Shown here: piece by piece, positions 1 through 7,852 of the stretch | Layout: each line of letters begins with the position of its first letter | How positions within the stretch are numbered: position 1 is the stretch's first letter | DNA from: Bacillota bacterium | GTDB lineage: Bacteria; Bacillota_I; Bacilli_A; RFN20; CAG-826 | Assembly: GCA_003512585.1 (NCBI GenBank) | Contig: DOQE01000071.1 | Location: 1 to 24,245, forward strand | DNA: 24,245 nt | Reading direction: 5' to 3' | Notes under the pieces: generated by a model | Seen by the model: only the letters and a program-made list of their open reading frames with translations | Database searches by the model: none | Told to the model about the DNA's origin: nothing | Position numbers and translations under genes: made by a program

Positions 1-2258
1 ATTTCTTTGATTTTTTCTTTTTGTTCAACCCCAAATCTTTGCTCTTCATCGACTACTAGTAAGCCTAAATCTTTGTAAACAAAATCTTTAGAAAGCAAAC
101 GGTGAGTGCCGATTACTAAATCTATTTGGCCTTTTTCGATTGCTTTTAAGTTTTGCTTTTGAATAGGTTCTGGAATAAGCCGAGAAAAAAGGGCCATCCT
201 TACTCCGAAAGAAGCAAACCTTTGCATTGCGACTTCATAATGTTGCCTAGCTAGTAATGTAGTCGGGCATAAAAGAGCGACTTGTTTACCGCTTGATATG
301 GCTTTAAATATAGCTCTAAAGGCTACTTCGGTTTTTCCAAAGCCTACATCACCACACACCAACCTATCCATTATTTCAGGACTTTCCATGTCTTTCTTTA
401 TGGCGTCGACAGCCTTTTGCTGATCTTCTGTTAGCTTATAAGGGAATTCGTCTTCGAATTGTTTTTGTAGTTCATCATCTTTAGGAAAAGCAAAGCCTTT
501 ATTCCTTGCTCTATTCCCATATAAATCAATTAATCTATCAGCCAATTCGTTGATTCTATTGTTTATTTTGGCTTTTCTTTTTTCCCATTCTTTTGTAGAT
601 AGCCTGCTTAATTGAGGTCTTGCACCTTCTCTTCCGGCATATTTTCTAACTAATCTAAATTGCTCCAATGGGACATATAAAAATTCATTCCCGGCATAAG
701 CAATGTGAAGAAAATCTCTATGCTTCCCTTCTACTTCTATTGTTTTTATATCTAGAAACTGGCCAATCCCGTTATATTCATGCACAACATAATCGCCCGG
801 CTTTAACTCTTCATAACTCCTTAAAATCGTTGCTTCCTTAAACCTAGAAGTAAATCTAGAAGCCACTCCTCTTTGACCAAACAATTCATTCGATGAAATA
901 TAAGCTACTTTTATTGATGGTATTTCAAATCCTTCGGATAAGTTAAATGGGGAAAAGGCTAAATTAGATTGAGGGATGTCTAAGTCTTCAACGCTTTCAA
1001 AGTCCAGCTTCCCGTCTTTTAAAAAGCTCTCAACTGTTTTTCTTTGCTGACTTTCTTTTAAACATATGATCACCTTATTTCCGGTTGATAGATAACTTTG
1101 AATAGTAGGAAGAATTGATGAAATAGATTTGCCGGTTAAAGAAATTTTATGAACAGAGAAAGAAAAATCAGAACTAGAAGAAGAAAAAAATGACCCATGT
1201 ATTAATTTAACCCCGTCCAAAGCCTTTGAAACACCTAAATATTGTTCCAAATGCGAAACACATTCGCCTTTATAGAAAAGCTCTCCAAAATATTGATGAG
1301 CCTCATCATTAAGCAAAGTGACGGATTCTTTAAATTGATTATAATTAGGAAAATAAACAAATTTAGGATCAAAATAACTTATAATCGAGGCGGCCTTTGA
1401 ATTAGCAAGGCCGTAATATTTATACATTGAAGCCCTATAATTATTTTTAGAATATCCTTCCAAAATAGAGCTAACACTCCTTTTTAAATCGTTAAATCTT
1501 TCTAAAGGAAGTTCTTCTTCATCTTTGCTTAATCTCTCATTTATTCTTAACTCAAAACCAGGAAATTCTTCTTTGGGTAAGAAAAAATCAGTAGAAGGTG
1601 CAATGCATACTTCAGTCAATTCTTTTTTTGACTCTTGGCTTGCTACATCAAATAATCTAATGGATTCGATTTCATCATCGAAAAATTCAATCCTAATCGG
1701 ATCAAGATAAGAAACAGAATATATATCTAAAATATCTCCTCTTGATGCAAATTGAAGTGAATGCTCCACTTTATCATTAATAGAATACCCGTTTTCAATC
1801 AACTTCTTTTTAAGCGTAGAGGGATCTATTACGTCGCCCTTTTTTAAAAAAATTAATTGTTTCTTAAATTGCTCTTTACTAGGCAAAAAACGAAGCAAAG
1901 CACTTGGATGGGTAACTAATATTTTCTTTTTGCCATCAAGCAAGCGAAACATTGCATAAAGACGTTGAGCCTCTAATTCCAAGCTAGAAGAAAGAGTTTC
2001 AGCCCTAAGCAATTCATCCGAAGGAAAAAATACCACATTTTCTTCGCCTAAAAAGTTAAGGAGAAACTCGTATAACCTTTGACAAGAATATTGGTTTGGC
2101 GAAACCAAAACATAATTGTCTTCTTTTTCCTTAAACAAAGTCAAAATAGCCAAGGCAGGGCCAAGAGTATCATCGCTTACAAAATTAGATGAATATTCAC
2201 CCAAATTTTGAATAAACGGAATGTTTTTTAATAAAGAAAAAAGAGTATTATTTTTCAT
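1..2258 (-). CDS. mfd: Transcription-repair coupling factor Mfd, N-terminal about 752 residues (cut by window edge)
   Basis: Mfd is an ATP-driven DNA translocase that displaces RNA polymerase stalled at lesions and recruits UvrA. Reading leftward from the ATG at 2258, the frame stays open to base 1, so the C-terminal part (rest of the helicase and the regulatory domain) lies outside. Residues 1 to about 450 are the UvrB-like/variable N-terminal region. The RNA-polymerase-interacting CarD-like domain begins near residue 488 (GDYVVHEYNGIGQF). The helicase has Walker A GDVGFGKT at 636-643, motif PTTLLARQ, motif GTHRLL and the DEEQ box at 737-740 (DEEQRFG). The start codon follows the pth stop directly (2259) with no Shine-Dalgarno, which suggests translational coupling in a pth-mfd operon, the same pairing as in Bacillus. 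Family assignment is near certain. Confidence 0.97.
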   Translation of the reverse strand, partial: MKNNTLFSLLKNIPFIQNLGEYSSNFVSDDTLGPALAILTLFKEKEDNYVLVSPNQYSCQRLYEFLLNFLGEENVVFFPSDELLRAETLSSSLELEAQRLYAMFRLLDGKKKILVTHPSALLRFLPSKEQFKKQLIFLKKGDVIDPSTLKKKLIENGYSINDKVEHSLQFASRGDILDIYSVSYLDPIRIEFFDDEIESIRLFDVASQESKKELTEVCIAPSTDFFLPKEEFPGFELRINERLSKDEEELPLERFNDLKRSVSSILEGYSKNNYRASMYKYYGLANSKAASIISYFDPKFVYFPNYNQFKESVTLLNDEAHQYFGELFYKGECVSHLEQYLGVSKALDGVKLIHGSFFSSSSSDFSFSVHKISLTGKSISSILPTIQSYLSTGNKVIICLKESQQRKTVESFLKDGKLDFESVEDLDIPQSNLAFSPFNLSEGFEIPSIKVAYISSNELFGQRGVASRFTSRFKEATILRSYEELKPGDYVVHEYNGIGQFLDIKTIEVEGKHRDFLHIAYAGNEFLYVPLEQFRLVRKYAGREGARPQLSRLSTKEWEKRKAKINNRINELADRLIDLYGNRARNKGFAFPKDDELQKQFEDEFPYKLTEDQQKAVDAIKKDMESPEIMDRLVCGDVGFGKTEVAFRAIFKAISSGKQVALLCPTTLLARQHYEVAMQRFASFGVRMALFSRLIPEPIQKQNLKAIEKGQIDLVIGTHRLLSKDFVYKDLGLLVVDEEQRFGVEQKEKIKE

Positions 2259-2816
2259 TTAGTTATAATGATTCATTGCATAATTAAAATCATGCAAAAG
2301 ACAATCTTTCAACGCAAAAGTCGCTTTTTTAATTGCTTCTTCTATTTTTGTTTTGCTTTCGCCAGTAGGCTTAGATAAAACATAATCTATGGAACCGTGA
2401 ATTGGCTCGCCTATGCCGATTCTAATTCTTTTAAACTTATCGCTAGACAAACAATCGATTATATTTTGCATTCCTTTATGCGATCCGCTAGACCCGGATG
2501 GCCTTAACCTAATCTTTCCTTCTTCAATAGCCATATCATCATAAACAACAATTAAATCGCTAATATCGATTTTAAAAAAAGACATTAAAGGAGAAACAAA
2601 TTCTCCCGATAGATTCATAAAAGTTTCTGGTTTAGCCAAAATAATATCTTCTTTAAAAGAAGGGTTCTTAACAATTCCGTATAGGCCATTATATTTTTTT
2701 CTATCAACGTCAGTCTTCGCCATTTCAGCAAAACTATCTATAACATCAAAACCCATGTTATGACGAGTATGCTCGTATTGCTTCCCGGGATTTCCCAAAC
2801 CAACAATTAATTTCAT
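2259..2816 (-). CDS. pth: Peptidyl-tRNA hydrolase
   Basis: Cytosolic esterase that releases tRNA from peptidyl-tRNAs dropped by ribosomes. At 185 residues it has the normal length. The signature GLGNPGKQYEHTRHN is at 6-20; by alignment to the family the active-site residues are N9, H19, N68 (in FMNLSG) and D93 (in VYDDM). The GSSGSHKGMQNI motif near 108-119 is also typical. Its ATG overlaps the stop of the upstream flavodoxin-like gene (ATGA, 2813-2816), and mfd starts one base after its stop, so the three genes look co-transcribed. There is no strong Shine-Dalgarno, so translation probably relies on coupling to the upstream gene. Confidence 0.97.
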   Translation of the reverse strand: MKLIVGLGNPGKQYEHTRHNMGFDVIDSFAEMAKTDVDRKKYNGLYGIVKNPSFKEDIILAKPETFMNLSGEFVSPLMSFFKIDISDLIVVYDDMAIEEGKIRLRPSGSSGSHKGMQNIIDCLSSDKFKRIRIGIGEPIHGSIDYVLSKPTGESKTKIEEAIKKATFALKDCLLHDFNYAMNHYN

Positions 2817-3370
2817 TTAACTACTTCGACCTCGACAACATTGGATATTTTATTCGCAACATTAATGATTTTATTTATGCCTTCTTGATCGTAATACTCA
2901 ACAGGGTGTTCCATAAATTGAGCAATCATAGAAGGGGGAACTCCGTTTTGGTTTCCATTGCCCATCATTTTTAAAGCCATCTTTAGCATGACCTTTTGGA
3001 AGAAAGGCAACTTAGACATTTCAAAAGATCCTCTAAGTTGATAATAACGAACATGATATAAATCCAATACATTTTTGTTAATTATATCTTCCCTGCCTTC
3101 TTTTGAGGGGATAGACATGCCAGAAGAAAAAATGATGACATTTTTATTTTCCATATCATCGTAATGAGATAAAAAATCATCAATACCTCTTATTTTTCCG
3201 CCCATTACCCAGCCTCCAAAAATAATGAGGTCATATTTTGAAATCTCTTTCCATTTGAATTTCTTTAATGGAACGGCCTTAGTAGAAAGGCTAGAAGCTA
3301 TATCTTCGGCATATTTTTTGGTAGAACCTACCTGAGAAACATATAAAACAATACTTTGCATAGCAAACAT
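2813..3370 (-). CDS. Flavodoxin-domain protein (HemG/Flavodoxin_5-like)
   Basis: 185 residues with a flavodoxin fold at the N-terminus: a hydrophobic strand, then YVSQVGSTKKYAEDIA near 10-25, which matches the FMN phosphate-binding loop plus first helix. It continues with DLIIFGGWVMGGKIRG near 47-62 and NVIIFSSGMS near 76-85. The pattern resembles the flavodoxin-domain family that includes HemG-type protoporphyrinogen oxidases, but no haem genes are nearby, so only an FMN-dependent redox role is supported. ATG codons at 3370 and 3361 are both possible starts; neither has a good Shine-Dalgarno. It heads the unit ending in pth-mfd and diverges from the DUF368 gene with only 34 bases between the annotated starts. 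Confidence 0.8.
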   Translation of the reverse strand: MFAMQSIVLYVSQVGSTKKYAEDIASSLSTKAVPLKKFKWKEISKYDLIIFGGWVMGGKIRGIDDFLSHYDDMENKNVIIFSSGMSIPSKEGREDIINKNVLDLYHVRYYQLRGSFEMSKLPFFQKVMLKMALKMMGNGNQNGVPPSMIAQFMEHPVEYYDQEGINKIINVANKISNVVEVEVVK

Positions 3371-3404
3371 AGTACCACAGACTTGAAAAAAGTTCCCTTT
3401 CTTT

Positions 3405-4370
3405 ATGCAGTTTTATAAAATAGTTTTTATGAAAGTAAAAGAATTCTTTATAGATTTGGCCAAAGGCGCATCACTAGGTGCTGGATTACTTCCTGGAGTT
3501 TCGGCGGGAACAATAGGCTTAATCGTTAATATTTATGATAAATTAATAATGGGGATAAACAATTTAAAGAAAAATTTTATAAGAGCATTTTTGACATTGC
3601 TTCCAATTGGCATAGGTTGGGTTGCCTCTGGCGTTATCCTTCTTTATTTACAACATTTAGCTTGGGATTATATTCCTTTTTTAATAGTATGCATTTGTTC
3701 TGGCTTTATTATTGGAGGGCTACCAACTATTTATAAAGAATCTGGCATTGAAAAAGCAAAAGCAAAAGATACAAGCAGGTTTATCATCGGTTTCGTTTTG
3801 GCTTCTTTGATAGGAATTATGTCAGTTTTGGCTTATGTGTTTAATTGGTTTTCCTTTGAGGAAGCCTTTTTAAATCCAAATTCTAATTGGTGGGTCTATA
3901 TCGTCATTATTGTCATCGGTTTCGTTTCGGCCGCGGCTTGTATTATCCCAGGCATATCTGGCGCGATGATTTTATTTATATTTGGATTATACCAACCGGT
4001 TCTAGACATTTATTTTGGGGAAAATTCCATTATTCATAATTCTGCTAGATTATCTTCTGGGCTTTTATTAACTCTATGCTTAGTAGTCGGAGTAATTATT
4101 GGCTTTTTATTTATTTCTAAAGTGATGAAATCTTTGTTAGAAAAACATAAAAGAGGGACATATGGTTATGTTCTTGGATTTGTAGTAGGCTCAATAATCG
4201 CGATGTTTTTAAACAACCAGATTTGGCCAACCTATTTTAACGAAGCAACTTCTAAACCTTGGCAATTTGTAATCGGCTTTATCTTGCTTATCGTAGTTGC
4301 GGTAGCAACTTTGCTTTTGATAAAATTTGCTACAAGGAAAAAACAAGCTGAAAATCAAAATATTGGTTAA
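3405..4370 (+). CDS. DUF368 membrane protein, candidate undecaprenyl-phosphate translocase (PopT-like)
   Basis: Polytopic membrane protein of 321 residues with about eight hydrophobic segments. Two related Pro-Gly motifs, PGVSAGT at 30-36 and PGISGA at 182-187, each precede a hydrophobic helix, the internal duplication expected of DUF368. Some DUF368 proteins have been reported to return undecaprenyl phosphate to the inner leaflet for cell-wall synthesis; that role here is by family only. The annotated ATG at 3405 has no Shine-Dalgarno. The ATG at 3429 (residue 9, MKVKEFF) may be the true start, because a TATAAA/TAAAAT box at 3414-3421 would place transcription start almost on it. The tetR-type gene follows after 21 bases in the same direction, probably as one operon. 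Confidence 0.85.
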   Translation: MQFYKIVFMKVKEFFIDLAKGASLGAGLLPGVSAGTIGLIVNIYDKLIMGINNLKKNFIRAFLTLLPIGIGWVASGVILLYLQHLAWDYIPFLIVCICSGFIIGGLPTIYKESGIEKAKAKDTSRFIIGFVLASLIGIMSVLAYVFNWFSFEEAFLNPNSNWWVYIVIIVIGFVSAAACIIPGISGAMILFIFGLYQPVLDIYFGENSIIHNSARLSSGLLLTLCLVVGVIIGFLFISKVMKSLLEKHKRGTYGYVLGFVVGSIIAMFLNNQIWPTYFNEATSKPWQFVIGFILLIVVAVATLLLIKFATRKKQAENQNIG

Positions 4371-4391
4371 CGCTTAGAAAAGGGGTCAAAT

Positions 4392-5006
4392 ATGCCGCGC
4401 ACACCGGAACAAAATAGAATTGTTAAAGACAAAAGGAAAGCCAAAATAACTGACAAGGCTTTAAAATTGTTTGCCGAGGTAGGTTATAACAATATCTCGG
4501 TTGACCAAATAACAAAAGCCGTTAGATGCTCACATGGCCTTTTTTATCACTATTTTGATTCAATGGAAGATCTCTTTGTCTATCTATGGAAAGAATTCAT
4601 AAGTAATAACAACATAATGTTCCCAATAAACGAAGCTTTAAAAACAGGTGGAACAAAAGGATTAAAAACATTAACCGACCATTACTCATCAATCACAAAT
4701 AAATCTTCATTAAATTTTTACGCTTTAAAGATAGCCTTGTGCTTAAATGAGCTAGACAATATCCCTGATGAAATAAAGAAAAAAATGAAAGACGTGGACT
4801 TAAAAAGAACACTTGCAAAACTAATTGATCAATCACAAAACGAAGGAAACGCCATTGCGGGAGATGCAAATCAAATAGCTAAAGCCATATTTGAATTAAT
4901 CAAAATAGATGTTGCCAAAAACATGAACACCAAAGGTAAAAAATCCATTATTTCCGGTGATATAATTTTAGAAATGTTGATGAAAAAACCTTTATCCGAA
5001 ATATAA
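4392..5006 (+). CDS. TetR/AcrR family transcriptional regulator
   Basis: 204 residues. The N-terminal part (about 16-62) is a TetR helix-turn-helix: ALKLFAEVGYNNISVDQITK, then the recognition-helix stretch CSHGLFYHYFDSMEDLF. The C-terminal ligand/dimerisation half is helical and variable, so the effector cannot be named. The start is supported by AAAAGGGGTC about five bases upstream of ATG 4392. It lies 21 bases after the DUF368 gene on the same strand and ends at a hairpin terminator, so it probably controls its own operon, although no operator was identified in the short upstream region. Confidence 0.9.
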   Translation: MPRTPEQNRIVKDKRKAKITDKALKLFAEVGYNNISVDQITKAVRCSHGLFYHYFDSMEDLFVYLWKEFISNNNIMFPINEALKTGGTKGLKTLTDHYSSITNKSSLNFYALKIALCLNELDNIPDEIKKKMKDVDLKRTLAKLIDQSQNEGNAIAGDANQIAKAIFELIKIDVAKNMNTKGKKSIISGDIILEMLMKKPLSEI

Positions 5007-5036
5007 ATAAACGATACGTGTATTAAAATAATAAAG

Positions 5037-5095
5037 AAAGCAAGCCTATAAGACTAATGGCAATTAAGTCCTTTTCTGGCTTGCTTTTGTTTTTA
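5037..5095. terminator. Bidirectional intrinsic terminator between convergent genes
   Basis: A 10-bp stem AAAGCAAGCC (5037-5046) pairs with GGCTTGCTTT (5078-5087). A smaller inner pairing around GACT...AGTC lies inside the loop. On the + strand it is followed by a T-rich run, suited to end the DUF368-tetR unit. The reverse reading also ends in a T-rich tract and lies downstream of the 63-residue membrane-protein gene. Confidence 0.75.
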
Positions 5096-5099
5096 GTTT

Positions 5100-5291
5100 T
5101 TATTCATCCTTTTTAAAGGAAAAGAAAACCGCACCAAAAAGCCCTACAATCAAGGCGATTAAAGAAACGGTCAAAACTGTGTTGTAGAACATATCTGTTC
5201 CAGCTGAATATCCAATCAAGGATCCTAGCATCGCCAAGCTTGAGCAAGCCATCAATGCAATTGAGGTAATAAACAAACGTTTGAATTTCAT
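5100..5291 (-). CDS. Small membrane protein, two predicted transmembrane helices
   Basis: 63 residues of unknown function. A basic N-terminus (MKFKR) precedes a hydrophobic stretch at about 7-28, a short polar loop (SAGTDMFYN) and a second hydrophobic stretch at about 38-57, ending in a charged tail KKDE. This predicts a helical hairpin with both ends cytoplasmic. Translation initiation is well supported by AAAGGAGC upstream of the ATG. A TATAAT hexamer lies further upstream (5313-5318 read on the minus strand) without a convincing -35. It follows an even smaller hydrophobic ORF at 5446 and ends at the shared terminator at 5037-5095. Confidence 0.7.
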   Translation of the reverse strand: MKFKRLFITSIALMACSSLAMLGSLIGYSAGTDMFYNTVLTVSLIALIVGLFGAVFFSFKKDE

Positions 5292-5446
5292 ATTTTTGCT
5301 CCTTTGTATTTATTATATGTCAAAAGAAGAAGTGAGGTTAGTGCTTGCCTCTGTTGGCTTTCGCTTTCAAAAAGAAAGTCAAAACGATCACAAAAGGGCG
5401 ATGCTGAAACCACCGTTGCACAAAGCAGAAGAAGTTTTATTTTCAT
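5288..5446 (-). CDS. Putative very small hydrophobic peptide (52 codons, possibly frameshifted)
   Basis: An ATG at 5446 follows an excellent Shine-Dalgarno (AAAAGGAGG, spacing about 7). The frame as read gives a basic-hydrophobic start, MKIKLLLLCATVVSASPF, then a polar stretch, and its TGA overlaps the start of the 63-residue gene (ATGA). Removing one T from a TTTT run at 5393-5396 instead gives about 35 residues: a continuous hydrophobic segment running into VIVLTFFLKAKANRGKH, with a stop at 5338-5340. That would leave a normal intergenic leader (TATAAT, AAAGGAG) before the next gene. So either a secreted/anchored peptide or a single-pass membrane peptide with an indel or +1 shift. Function unknown. 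Confidence 0.5.
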   Translation of the reverse strand: MKIKLLLLCATVVSASPFCDRFDFLFESESQQRQALTSLLLLTYNKYKGAKI

Positions 5447-5547
5447 AAACACGCCTCCTTTTATAAATATTTTTGGGCAATTTAATTATCTAAATAAAAT
5501 AAAATATACAACATATAGAGAATTAATTTTTTCTATAAAAAAAATCA

Positions 5548-5577
5548 TTGCTTTGAACCGAAATTAATTACTAAAAT
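5548..5577 (+). promoter_or_regulatory. Candidate promoter for the second TetR-like gene
   Basis: TTGCTT (5548-5553) and TAAAAT (5572-5577) are 18 bases apart. Initiation 7 or so bases beyond the -10 falls within about three bases of the ATG at 5587, and no Shine-Dalgarno is seen, so a leaderless or near-leaderless transcript is possible. Confidence 0.4.
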
Positions 5578-5586
5578 TATCTAATC

Positions 5587-6081
5587 ATGATGGGGTCGGC
5601 AAAAAAGTTAGTACTCGCCTTTGGCGAATATATAAAAAGAGAAAGAACTACAAATTTCTCAGTAGAAAAGTTATGCAAAGAAGCCGGCGTACACCCTCAA
5701 ACATTTTATTATTGTTTTGAATCCAAACAGGATTTTTTAACTTTTTCTTTAGAATTGTTCTTTTCGCATTTAATATACTCACCTAAAGAAAAAAGCATAA
5801 CGGAATTAAATAAATTTTACGATTCAATAATCAAAATGTCCGATAAGAAAAAAGATTTTGCTGAAAACATATTTTTTAATGGCCCAGACAAAGAAATTGT
5901 AAACGAATATTTTTATCGTTATTTGTCTAACTTGTTTAGCAAGTTGTCAAAAAAACTAAGCAAAGAAAACAAAGTCATTTTATTCGGAGCCGTCATAGGA
6001 GTCATGCTTTATTCATCTTATAAAGGCAACGAATTAGATAGTTATCTTTTAGCTACAAAAACCCTTGATTATCTTGAATAA
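5587..6081 (+). CDS. Short TetR-like transcriptional regulator
   Basis: 164 residues, short for a TetR protein. The N-terminal 60 residues fit the helix-turn-helix: TTNFSVEKLCKEAGVHPQTF, then YYCFESKQDFL, the usual YxYFxSKxxL end of the domain. The remainder is helical with a hydrophobic stretch (VILFGAVIGVMLYSSY) near 140-155, as often seen in ligand domains. Two ATG codons are adjacent at 5587 and 5590. The gene ends 2 bases before the convergent stop of the FGGY kinase, with no visible terminator between them, so their transcripts probably overlap at the 3' ends. Target and ligand are unknown; the kinase or the small membrane-protein unit behind it are the nearest candidates. Confidence 0.75.
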   Translation: MMGSAKKLVLAFGEYIKRERTTNFSVEKLCKEAGVHPQTFYYCFESKQDFLTFSLELFFSHLIYSPKEKSITELNKFYDSIIKMSDKKKDFAENIFFNGPDKEIVNEYFYRYLSNLFSKLSKKLSKENKVILFGAVIGVMLYSSYKGNELDSYLLATKTLDYLE

Positions 6082-6083
6082 AT

Positions 6084-7643
6084 TTATTTTCTATTTTTAG
6101 AAGAGAAATTAAATAAATATTTATATGTCCCTTTTAATTTTTTATATAAAGTCTTATAGCAATTCTTATAGAGCTCTTCATATATCGTATTTGCTTCTTT
6201 GCTTGGCTTGAAAGTAATAGAAGGGTGAACCATAGCTTTAACTGCTTCTTCTTTATTTTCAAATTCCTTGATTGCTAGAAATCCAGTTATGGCCGCGCCT
6301 AAAGAAGAAGTTTCATTAGTTTGGACTTTAGTAACCGGTAAATTGAATATATCGGCAGTAATTTGACAAATTTCATCAGATCTAGAACCGCCGCCAGCCA
6401 TTCTGATTTCCTTAAATCCATGCTTTAAGTTTCTAGCAAAGCCCTCACTAGCTAACCTAAGTTCGTAAGTAATGCCTTCAATAATTGCCCTATAAACATG
6501 TTCTCTAGTTGTAACATCACTAAAGCCTATTATTGACCCCTTTACTTCTGGCTTATCTAAATTGGAACCCCAAAAAGGTTGGAGCAGCAACCCGTCAGAT
6601 CCAGGCGGCACATCTTTTAATTTAGCGTTATAGTCTTCTGGATAGACATCATCGATTACAATATCATTAATGTTCATTGCCCCAAATTCTTTAAGAAACC
6701 AATTAATCATCCAATAGCCGCGATATATTTGAACATCTAAATTAAAATAATTTGGAACGACCGATGGATAAGCAGGAAAGAATTTAGAAGGGGAAACAAA
6801 TTTTTTAACGCTAGTTTCAACTGAGCAAGCCGTGCCTAAAGAAATAGAGAGCATGTCATCTTCAATGACCCCTGTCCCCAATGTTTCACATGATTTATCA
6901 GAACCACCGGCATATAAAACTAGACCTTCTTTTAAGCCCGTTTCATTGGACGCATCCTTACTAATCTTCCCTAAGATTTCTTGACTGTCGACAAGTTGGC
7001 AAAGCTGATTTTTCTTCAAGGAAAATATTTGTCCTTGCATCTGGGTTTCCGGATTTTTATACCAAGTCTTTTTCTTATAATTTAATGGATAATGGCCTGT
7101 ATAATTAGAAGAAGAATCAATTAATTTTCCAGTCAATTTATAAACAAAATATGTTGATATTGCGACGTATTTATCAATTTTTGCAAAGTTTTCCGGTTCA
7201 TTTTCTTTAATCCAGTTAGCCACCGTTCTTCTTCTATTCATTTGAATAACTTCACTCATTCCTACTAGACCAAAGGCTAGCCTAGAAAGCAAAGGCAAGG
7301 GCTTTTTGCATTTTGCATATCGCTGGTCAAGCCAAAGAATCATAGGGCGTATTATATTTTTATCTTTATCAAGCAAAACGGCAGAGTCTCTAAAACAAGT
7401 CATCGTTATCCCTTTGACTCTTTCCATTAATTCCTTATTAAGAGAAAGCCGTTTTGTGCACTTGCATAAACAATCATAGTAATAATTTGGATCTTGCTCG
7501 GCATACCCAGGCTTTGGGGAATAATAGGCAGGGGAATATACTTCTTTCTCACTGCTTAATATGTTGCCGGCCTTATCAAAAAGCGAGACTCTCACCGATT
7601 GAGTTCCAAAATCAATAGTTAGAATTAGAGATGAATTTTCCAT
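6084..7643 (-). CDS. FGGY-family carbohydrate kinase
   Basis: ATP-dependent sugar or polyol kinase of 519 residues. N-terminal ATPase-fold phosphate motif DFGTQS at 11-16; GYAEQDP near 46-52; RDSAVLLDKD and WLDQR near 85-108, which face the substrate; the predicted catalytic aspartate is D249 in GGSDKSCE; the second phosphate region SLGTACS follows at 268-274. The C-terminal adenosine motif is AGGGSRSDEI, then TNETSSLGAA. The substrate cannot be read from sequence; xylulose-, fuculose- or gluconate-kinase-like are all possible. ATG 7643 has AAAGGA about five bases upstream, and a TATAAT at 7668-7673 (minus strand) is a likely -10. It is divergent from ppdK across 209 bases. Confidence 0.88.
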   Translation of the reverse strand: MENSSLILTIDFGTQSVRVSLFDKAGNILSSEKEVYSPAYYSPKPGYAEQDPNYYYDCLCKCTKRLSLNKELMERVKGITMTCFRDSAVLLDKDKNIIRPMILWLDQRYAKCKKPLPLLSRLAFGLVGMSEVIQMNRRRTVANWIKENEPENFAKIDKYVAISTYFVYKLTGKLIDSSSNYTGHYPLNYKKKTWYKNPETQMQGQIFSLKKNQLCQLVDSQEILGKISKDASNETGLKEGLVLYAGGSDKSCETLGTGVIEDDMLSISLGTACSVETSVKKFVSPSKFFPAYPSVVPNYFNLDVQIYRGYWMINWFLKEFGAMNINDIVIDDVYPEDYNAKLKDVPPGSDGLLLQPFWGSNLDKPEVKGSIIGFSDVTTREHVYRAIIEGITYELRLASEGFARNLKHGFKEIRMAGGGSRSDEICQITADIFNLPVTKVQTNETSSLGAAITGFLAIKEFENKEEAVKAMVHPSITFKPSKEANTIYEELYKNCYKTLYKKLKGTYKYLFNFSSKNRK

Positions 7644-7852
7644 GTTTTCCTTTTCAATTCAAAGTTAATTATAGGGAAAATATTTCGTTTTTGATTATTT
7701 TTTTGTTTTTTAGAACGCATTAAGAACTTTTTAGTTCATTTTTCTTATTAAGAAAGATATTAAAATTCATCTTCTTGGACACCCATATAATGTGATAATA
7801 TTTAACCGCTGGGTCTGAAAACCCTTTAAATATGTGTCATTAGGAGGATACA
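7644..7852. promoter_or_regulatory. Divergent control region between FGGY kinase and ppdK
   Basis: AT-rich 209-base gap carrying both start regions. Leftward: TATAAT at 7668-7673 (minus) with a poor -35. Rightward: TTGGAC at 7775-7780 and overlapping -10-like boxes TATAAT (7786-7791) and TAATAT (7796-7801), none at ideal spacing, so the ppdK promoter is only approximate. TTAGGAGGATACA before the ppdK ATG is an excellent Shine-Dalgarno. Two dyads in the middle, GAACT-TTTT-AGTTC (7724-7737) and TTTCTT-ATT-AAGAAA (7741-7755), are candidate operators. No riboswitch or small RNA was recognised. Confidence 0.5.

Noticed and set aside
1525..1710. Plus-strand 61-codon frame inside mfd
   Set aside because: Antisense to a continuous, recognisable Mfd reading frame.
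5304..5567. Plus-strand frame of 87 codons antisense to the small hydrophobic peptide gene
   Set aside because: No Shine-Dalgarno, mixed low-complexity translation, and it opposes a frame with a very strong ribosome-binding site.
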